Part shown: positions 5,376 to 8,201 of the stretch, piece by piece
Layout: the number at the start of each line of letters is the position of its first letter
Numbering within the stretch: position 1 is the stretch's first letter
From: an uncultured Opitutia bacterium
Lineage (GTDB): Bacteria; Verrucomicrobiota; Verrucomicrobiia; Opitutales; UBA953
Length of the DNA stretch: 8,201 nt
NCBI GenBank assembly: GCA_903829855.1
Contig: CAIKRN010000016.1
Span: 1-8,201, forward strand
Direction of reading: 5' to 3'
Position numbers and translations under genes: made by a program
Notes under the pieces: model-generated
Database searches by the model: none
Seen by the model: the letters and a program-made list of their open reading frames with translations, nothing else
What the model was told of the DNA's origin: nothing

Positions 5376-7688
5376 TTATGTTTGGGGGATTTTCTTATCG
5401 GGATTCATGCGACCATAAAGCCAGGCGACTCCAATAAAGGCCACCGCGATGACGCCAATGGCAATGAAACGCGACAGGGGCGTAGCAAGGTCATGAGCGA
5501 ACACCCGACAGGTCGTGCCGGCAAGTCCAAGTAATCCAATCATCCGGAAACTCTTCGAATCCAATAGATACCCCCCAAGGAAGATAAGGATGGAGGAGCA
5601 GGCCCAGACAACTGAAGGCACCACGTTCGTTTTATCCATATCCGCGGTCACTATAAAAGTGTAGGCGATGAGAAGTATGCCGAAAATCGTGCGCTGCATG
5701 GATTCTCCCAATTGATCGGCATATGCCTCGGTATGCTTGATGAGCACGTAGAGTAAAAGACCAAGGCCAACCAGCCACAGTAAGCCATCCATCATACTAT
5801 GAGGGCCCTTTAAAAAATTATCCGCACCCCACTCCGTTCCGCGGATGACAATATAAGCAGCCAAAAAACCGGGTAAGGCTAAGACCAACTTTTGGGAAGA
5901 TAAATGCGTGAGGCGAAGCCCACCGGTCACCGCGGAAACCAACAAGGCACCGCCGAACCAGAGCGACACCTCCGAAGGGAAAGCGAGGTCATTAGCCCAC
6001 AGGCCAAAAAACCACGCCGCCCAAGCCATCAAGAATGCCATCGCGAACGTAAAGGCGTGATGCAAAGCAAGGAACCACTCTTCTTTGCGTACCGCGGTGC
6101 GCCAGATGATGCCCGCCAGAGTCAGACCAATCACCAAAGTCCAGAATGGATGCCAGCCGTTCTTGACGGCCGCTGGATTGGCCGACGAAATCCATTCGAG
6201 GACATGGTAGCAGCTGACCAGGTAAGCCGGCAAGGCTGCCCAGATGAGCCCCTTACGGTAGCGCATCGCCGCGACCAGACCGACCGCCAACCACGGCCAA
6301 CCAGTCATTTCCGGAGTAGCTTGCTGATATTGCACGCCAACCAGAACTACCCCGAGTACGATGAGTCCGCACATTCGGAGAAGATACTGCCATTCATCGG
6401 CCTGCTCCAAATCTTCACGAAAAGAGACCAAGGTAGCCATACCCGCAATGCCGACCATGGAGCCCCACGGGATATCCGCGGATGAATGATGATTAAAGAT
6501 GATATAAAATGCCGACACGGCGGCCAGTACTTCGGTCGCTGAACGACCCAGACGAGATTTCATCCGGGTGGCCATCAACTGGGCCAAGGCGGCCGCCAAC
6601 AACCAAGGAATCCACTGATCTGACGTCAGTCTTGCCGCCACCCCGGCAGCTGCAAAGACGAGTGCCGAAATGAGCATAATTTTCGCTACGTTGGGCGAGC
6701 GCACCCGCTCCATGATGCCCAAGGCCAAGGCCAGCACTGCCATCGCTAACGCGAAATCGGTCTGGCCGTAACCAGCCGGATTACATGCCCAGAAGGCGAC
6801 CACCGCCGGAGCAAAGAAACTACATAGCTGGAAAGTTTCATGCGACTTGGTGTCACCTAAGATTTCGGAATCGCTCAAAAGACGCCCGCCCACCCAAAGG
6901 ACCGCAAAGGAAAAGAGCGCCGCACACTCGATTGACACCGAGTAAGTCGTCTGAGTTTCGTTAATTTTCCAGCGCCAATAAAACAGACAAAGTTGGGAGA
7001 CAAGCAAGCCCAGCCAGCCCACCGAACCCCAGCCGCCGCGCAGCATCAAGGCCACGCCAATCACGGCGACTAAGATTACGCCGATGACATCGTAACTCGT
7101 GCCGTCCGCGGCAGCCCCTGGATTCCCGATTGCGAAGAAGACCGCTAGGCCAGCGAAAATCACTGCAAGTTGGGCAAACAACTTATCGCGGCGCCAGAGT
7201 GCAATCATGACCACCCCGATGGCAGTCACAAACTGGAGCAAACTCGATCCCAGCAGATTAGTGAAAAGTCCGAATTTCTCCATGCCACCCAGCCCACACG
7301 TCGACCAGGCCGTGAACTGCAGCACCCCGAGTCCGGCGGCTGCGATAATCCGGCCTAAATCATAATTCTTATCCGACAGCCGTAGGCCAATTCCCAAAAT
7401 CAGCGCCCCAATCACGGCAATCTCTCCGACCATAATGGGGGGCGAGAAATTTTGCGTTACATTCAGGTATACTCCAAAAAAGATTACCGACGCTAGAGCC
7501 AGTGCCCCGCCGATCCGCCCCGCCCACCATGCACCGAGTGCAAATTCACCCTTGAGCTCCGCAGGCGGGAGCAAACCGAGGCTCCGCAGCTTAGACGCCA
7601 GTGGGCTGGGTCCTTCCACTGCAGGCGGACCAGCAGCAATCGGCGTACCAGACGGAGTGGGCAAAGGAGGGGGAGTTGAGTTAGGCAT
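5376..7688 (-). CDS. Large polytopic membrane protein, DUF2339-like (copy A)
   Basis: A 770-residue inner-membrane protein of unknown function with about 24-26 predicted membrane helices filling residues 50-760. The first 30 residues are cytoplasm-like and rich in Pro. LGAWWAGRIGGALAL (51-65) and the following IGLRL plus GLGVLQFTAW region resemble the start of DUF2339 membrane proteins. Near the end, RVFAHDLATPLSR (728-740) and AWLYGR (755-760) resemble the family's conserved C-terminus. No catalytic motif is apparent, and no function is established for the family as far as I know. ATG 7688 is chosen because an extended -10 promoter lies 8 nt before it and no other Met occurs before the first helix. 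GC in a sampled stretch (5401-5580) is about 54 %, clearly below pta or copy B. The amidohydrolase follows after 3 nt. Membership of DUF2339 is by pattern recall; an unnamed DUF2339-like family is the alternative. Confidence 0.8.
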   Translation of the reverse strand: MPNSTPPPLPTPSGTPIAAGPPAVEGPSPLASKLRSLGLLPPAELKGEFALGAWWAGRIGGALALASVIFFGVYLNVTQNFSPPIMVGEIAVIGALILGIGLRLSDKNYDLGRIIAAAGLGVLQFTAWSTCGLGGMEKFGLFTNLLGSSLLQFVTAIGVVMIALWRRDKLFAQLAVIFAGLAVFFAIGNPGAAADGTSYDVIGVILVAVIGVALMLRGGWGSVGWLGLLVSQLCLFYWRWKINETQTTYSVSIECAALFSFAVLWVGGRLLSDSEILGDTKSHETFQLCSFFAPAVVAFWACNPAGYGQTDFALAMAVLALALGIMERVRSPNVAKIMLISALVFAAAGVAARLTSDQWIPWLLAAALAQLMATRMKSRLGRSATEVLAAVSAFYIIFNHHSSADIPWGSMVGIAGMATLVSFREDLEQADEWQYLLRMCGLIVLGVVLVGVQYQQATPEMTGWPWLAVGLVAAMRYRKGLIWAALPAYLVSCYHVLEWISSANPAAVKNGWHPFWTLVIGLTLAGIIWRTAVRKEEWFLALHHAFTFAMAFLMAWAAWFFGLWANDLAFPSEVSLWFGGALLVSAVTGGLRLTHLSSQKLVLALPGFLAAYIVIRGTEWGADNFLKGPHSMMDGLLWLVGLGLLLYVLIKHTEAYADQLGESMQRTIFGILLIAYTFIVTADMDKTNVVPSVVWACSSILIFLGGYLLDSKSFRMIGLLGLAGTTCRVFAHDLATPLSRFIAIGVIAVAFIGVAWLYGRMNPDKKIPQT

Positions 7689-7696
7689 GAGGAAAG

Positions 7697-7705
7697 ATTA
7701 TAACA
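7697..7705 (-). promoter_or_regulatory. Perfect extended -10 promoter, probably giving a leaderless mRNA
   Basis: Read on the minus strand the sequence is TGTTATAAT, an exact TGn plus TATAAT extended -10 element. The bases 17-18 nt upstream do not resemble TTGACA, as is typical of extended -10 promoters. Only 8 nt (CTTTCCTC) separate the hexamer from the ATG at 7688, so initiation about 7 nt downstream would fall at or within 2 nt of the start codon. It would drive the DUF2339-like gene and the amidohydrolase. Confidence 0.6.
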
Positions 7706-7725
7706 GGAAGCGAGACGGATCGCTC

Positions 7726-7740
7726 ATCGATAAAATCGAT
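7726..7740. repeat. ATCGAT-AAA-ATCGAT repeat, possible regulator binding site
   Basis: Two self-complementary ATCGAT hexamers are separated by AAA, forming a 15-bp near-palindrome. On the minus strand the same bases read as TATCGAT-TT-TATCGAT, a 7-mer direct repeat with 9-bp spacing (7726-7741). The centre (7733) is about 43 bp upstream of the predicted start of transcription, where an activator contacting RNA polymerase at a promoter lacking a -35 box would sit. The binding protein cannot be named. Confidence 0.4.
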
Positions 7741-7810
7741 ATGTCGGATTGACCCATGCGTGTGGATCGGGCTGGCGACTAGCCGAGCGAAGCATCCAGA
7801 AAGATGAGAA

Positions 7811-7862
7811 ACCCCTCAAGGGTGACGGGGTAATCACCCAAGTACCGTGACCCCCTCACCCC
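7811..7862 (-). terminator. Cluster of overlapping hairpins, probable terminator or attenuator for copy B transcript
   Basis: On the minus strand, downstream of the copy B stop, GGGTGAGGGGGT (7861-7850) pairs with ACCCCGTCACCC (7831-7820) at 11 of 12 positions across an 18-nt loop. Two alternative stems use the same bases. TGGGTGA in the loop can pair with TCACCC (6 bp, 7839-7834 with 7825-7820). ACCCC (7831-7827) can pair with GGGGT (7815-7811), followed by the T-rich tail TTCTCATCTTTCT. The last resembles an intrinsic terminator, although its stem is only 5 bp and the tail is interrupted. Confidence 0.45.
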
Positions 7863-7869
7863 AGATAGC

Positions 7870-7905
7870 GAGTGGCATTATCATATATTGTTTGTAGAGC
7901 CACTC
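7870..7905. repeat. 7-bp inverted repeat with AT-rich 22-nt loop
   Basis: GAGTGGC (7870-7876) and GCCACTC (7899-7905) are exact complements. The 22-bp interval between them is strongly AT-rich, unlike its surroundings, and on the minus strand includes -10-like hexamers (TATGAT, GATAAT). It could be a second hairpin after the copy B stop, or an operator flanking a weak promoter. The sequence alone does not decide. Confidence 0.3.
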
Positions 7906-7918
7906 ACGGCCCTCACGG
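7903..7918 (-). repeat. Short tandem repeat CCGTGAG with 9-bp period
   Basis: On the minus strand CCGTGAG occurs at 7918-7912 and again at 7909-7903, two bases apart. It overlaps one arm of the neighbouring inverted repeat and starts 19 nt after the copy B stop codon. The related hexamer TCACGG is on the minus strand at 7850-7845. It may be chance in GC-rich sequence. Confidence 0.2.
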
Positions 7919-7936
7919 GAATTCGGTCCGCTGCGG

Positions 7937-8201
7937 TCAGGCTTCCTGCTTCGTCGCCGTGATGCGACCGTAGAGCCAGGCGATGCCGAAGAAGGCGACG
8001 GCCACAGCCGCACAGGCGGCAATACGGCCCAGCATATCGGTGATGTCGTGCGAGAGCACGCGGAGCGTCGCGATAATAAGGCCGAAGAGACCGACCATGC
8101 GCAGGGACCGGGTGGCCAGCAGGTGGCCGATGACGAACGTCAGGACGGAGGCCAAGGCCCAGAAAAGCGAGACGCCCGCGCCTGGGAGACCCGAAAGCAT
8201 A
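7937..8201 (-). CDS. DUF2339-like membrane protein, copy B, C-terminus only (5' part outside window)
   Basis: About 88 codons are visible, open to the right edge, so the Met codon at 8200 is internal and not a start. Three membrane helices are seen, followed by a short charged tail ending in KQEA. Over 66 ungapped residues (8161-7964 against 5606-5409 of copy A) 34 are identical by eye. These include the block RM-x-GL-x-GL, RV-x-x-HD and FxGxAWLYGR. The genes are therefore tandem paralogues in the same orientation. GC over 7981-8160 is about 66 %, against about 54 % in the equivalent part of copy A. As with copy A, function is unknown. Length cannot be judged, but about 770 residues would be expected if it is full length. 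Confidence 0.8.
   Translation of the reverse strand, partial: MLSGLPGAGVSLFWALASVLTFVIGHLLATRSLRMVGLFGLIIATLRVLSHDITDMLGRIAACAAVAVAFFGIAWLYGRITATKQEA

Larger units (their letters stand above)
7689..7936. other. Non-coding spacer between the two DUF2339-like genes
   Basis: This 248-bp stretch holds no convincing gene on either strand. From the copy A end it contains the extended -10 promoter, the ATCGAT repeat, a small hairpin (TCGGGCT at 7767-7773 with AGCCGA at 7781-7786: six pairs and one bulge), a cluster of competing GC-rich hairpins (7811-7862), a 7-bp inverted repeat with an AT-rich loop (7870-7905) and a 9-bp tandem repeat (7903-7918). I recognise no riboswitch or small-RNA family. 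Confidence 0.6.

Noticed and set aside
5904..6485. Open frame of 193 codons on the plus strand inside the DUF2339-like gene
   Set aside because: Its product is full of Arg, Gln, His and Pro, as expected when membrane-helix codons are read antisense. There is no ribosome binding site, promoter or family resemblance.
7435..7752. Open frame of 105 codons on the plus strand across the copy A start and promoter
   Set aside because: It is antisense to the conserved N-terminus, with Gly/Pro/Ser-rich sequence mirroring the Pro-rich start of copy A.
7811..7862. Riboswitch or CRISPR-like repeat
   Set aside because: The similar GGGTGA/TCACCC units are hairpin arms without regular spacing or spacers. 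No known riboswitch core is recognisable, and the position is better explained as a terminator/attenuator after copy B.
7834..8022. Open frame of 62 codons on the minus strand crossing the end of copy B
   Set aside because: It overlaps the conserved C-terminus of copy B in another frame and has an unnatural Ser/Arg/Pro-rich composition.

Overview
The window reads as ordinary chromosomal DNA from a GC-rich bacterium. Sampled stretches run from about 50 to 72 % GC. There are no tRNA or rRNA genes, insertion sequences, integrases or CRISPR repeats. The gene types (a secreted M60/enhancin-like metallopeptidase, a phosphotransacetylase next to a separate BioD-like/DRTGG protein, a metal-dependent amidohydrolase and large DUF2339-type membrane proteins) and the lack of Shine-Dalgarno sequences before every start suggest a Verrucomicrobiota/Planctomycetota-type organism, possibly an Opitutae relative. 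That assignment is tentative and comes from family knowledge only.

Left arm, + strand. The window opens inside purU (formyltetrahydrofolate deformylase; the N-terminal ACT domain lies off the left edge). After about 70 bp comes a complete exported M60-type zinc peptidase with an HELGH motif. After a further 101 bp (a hairpin plus an AT-rich patch) come two tightly linked genes: pta, the catalytic phosphotransacetylase, and 2 nt later a stand-alone protein matching the N-terminal half of long, E. coli-type Pta (P-loop BioD-like domain plus DRTGG domain). The pair looks like a Pta split into catalytic and regulatory chains, with the order reversed relative to the fused enzyme. It would interconvert acetyl-CoA and acetyl phosphate. 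No acetate kinase gene is in view.

Right arm, - strand. An amidohydrolase (PF04909-like) ends 3 nt from the stop of the BioD-like gene. A symmetrical palindrome is centred exactly on this convergent junction. Three nt upstream of the amidohydrolase lies a 770-residue protein with roughly two dozen transmembrane segments (DUF2339-like), so the two are probably co-transcribed. Its start has a perfect extended -10 box (TGTTATAAT) only 8 nt upstream, which implies a leaderless mRNA. A double ATCGAT motif sits where an activator would bind. Beyond a 248-bp non-coding spacer rich in inverted repeats lies the C-terminus of a second DUF2339-like protein. It is clearly paralogous (34 of 66 residues identical by eye) but markedly richer in GC, and it runs off the right edge.

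I found no clear new defence, mobile or biosynthetic system. The points most worth following are the split Pta pair, the tandem and compositionally different DUF2339 paralogues, and the regulatory architecture of the spacer between them.
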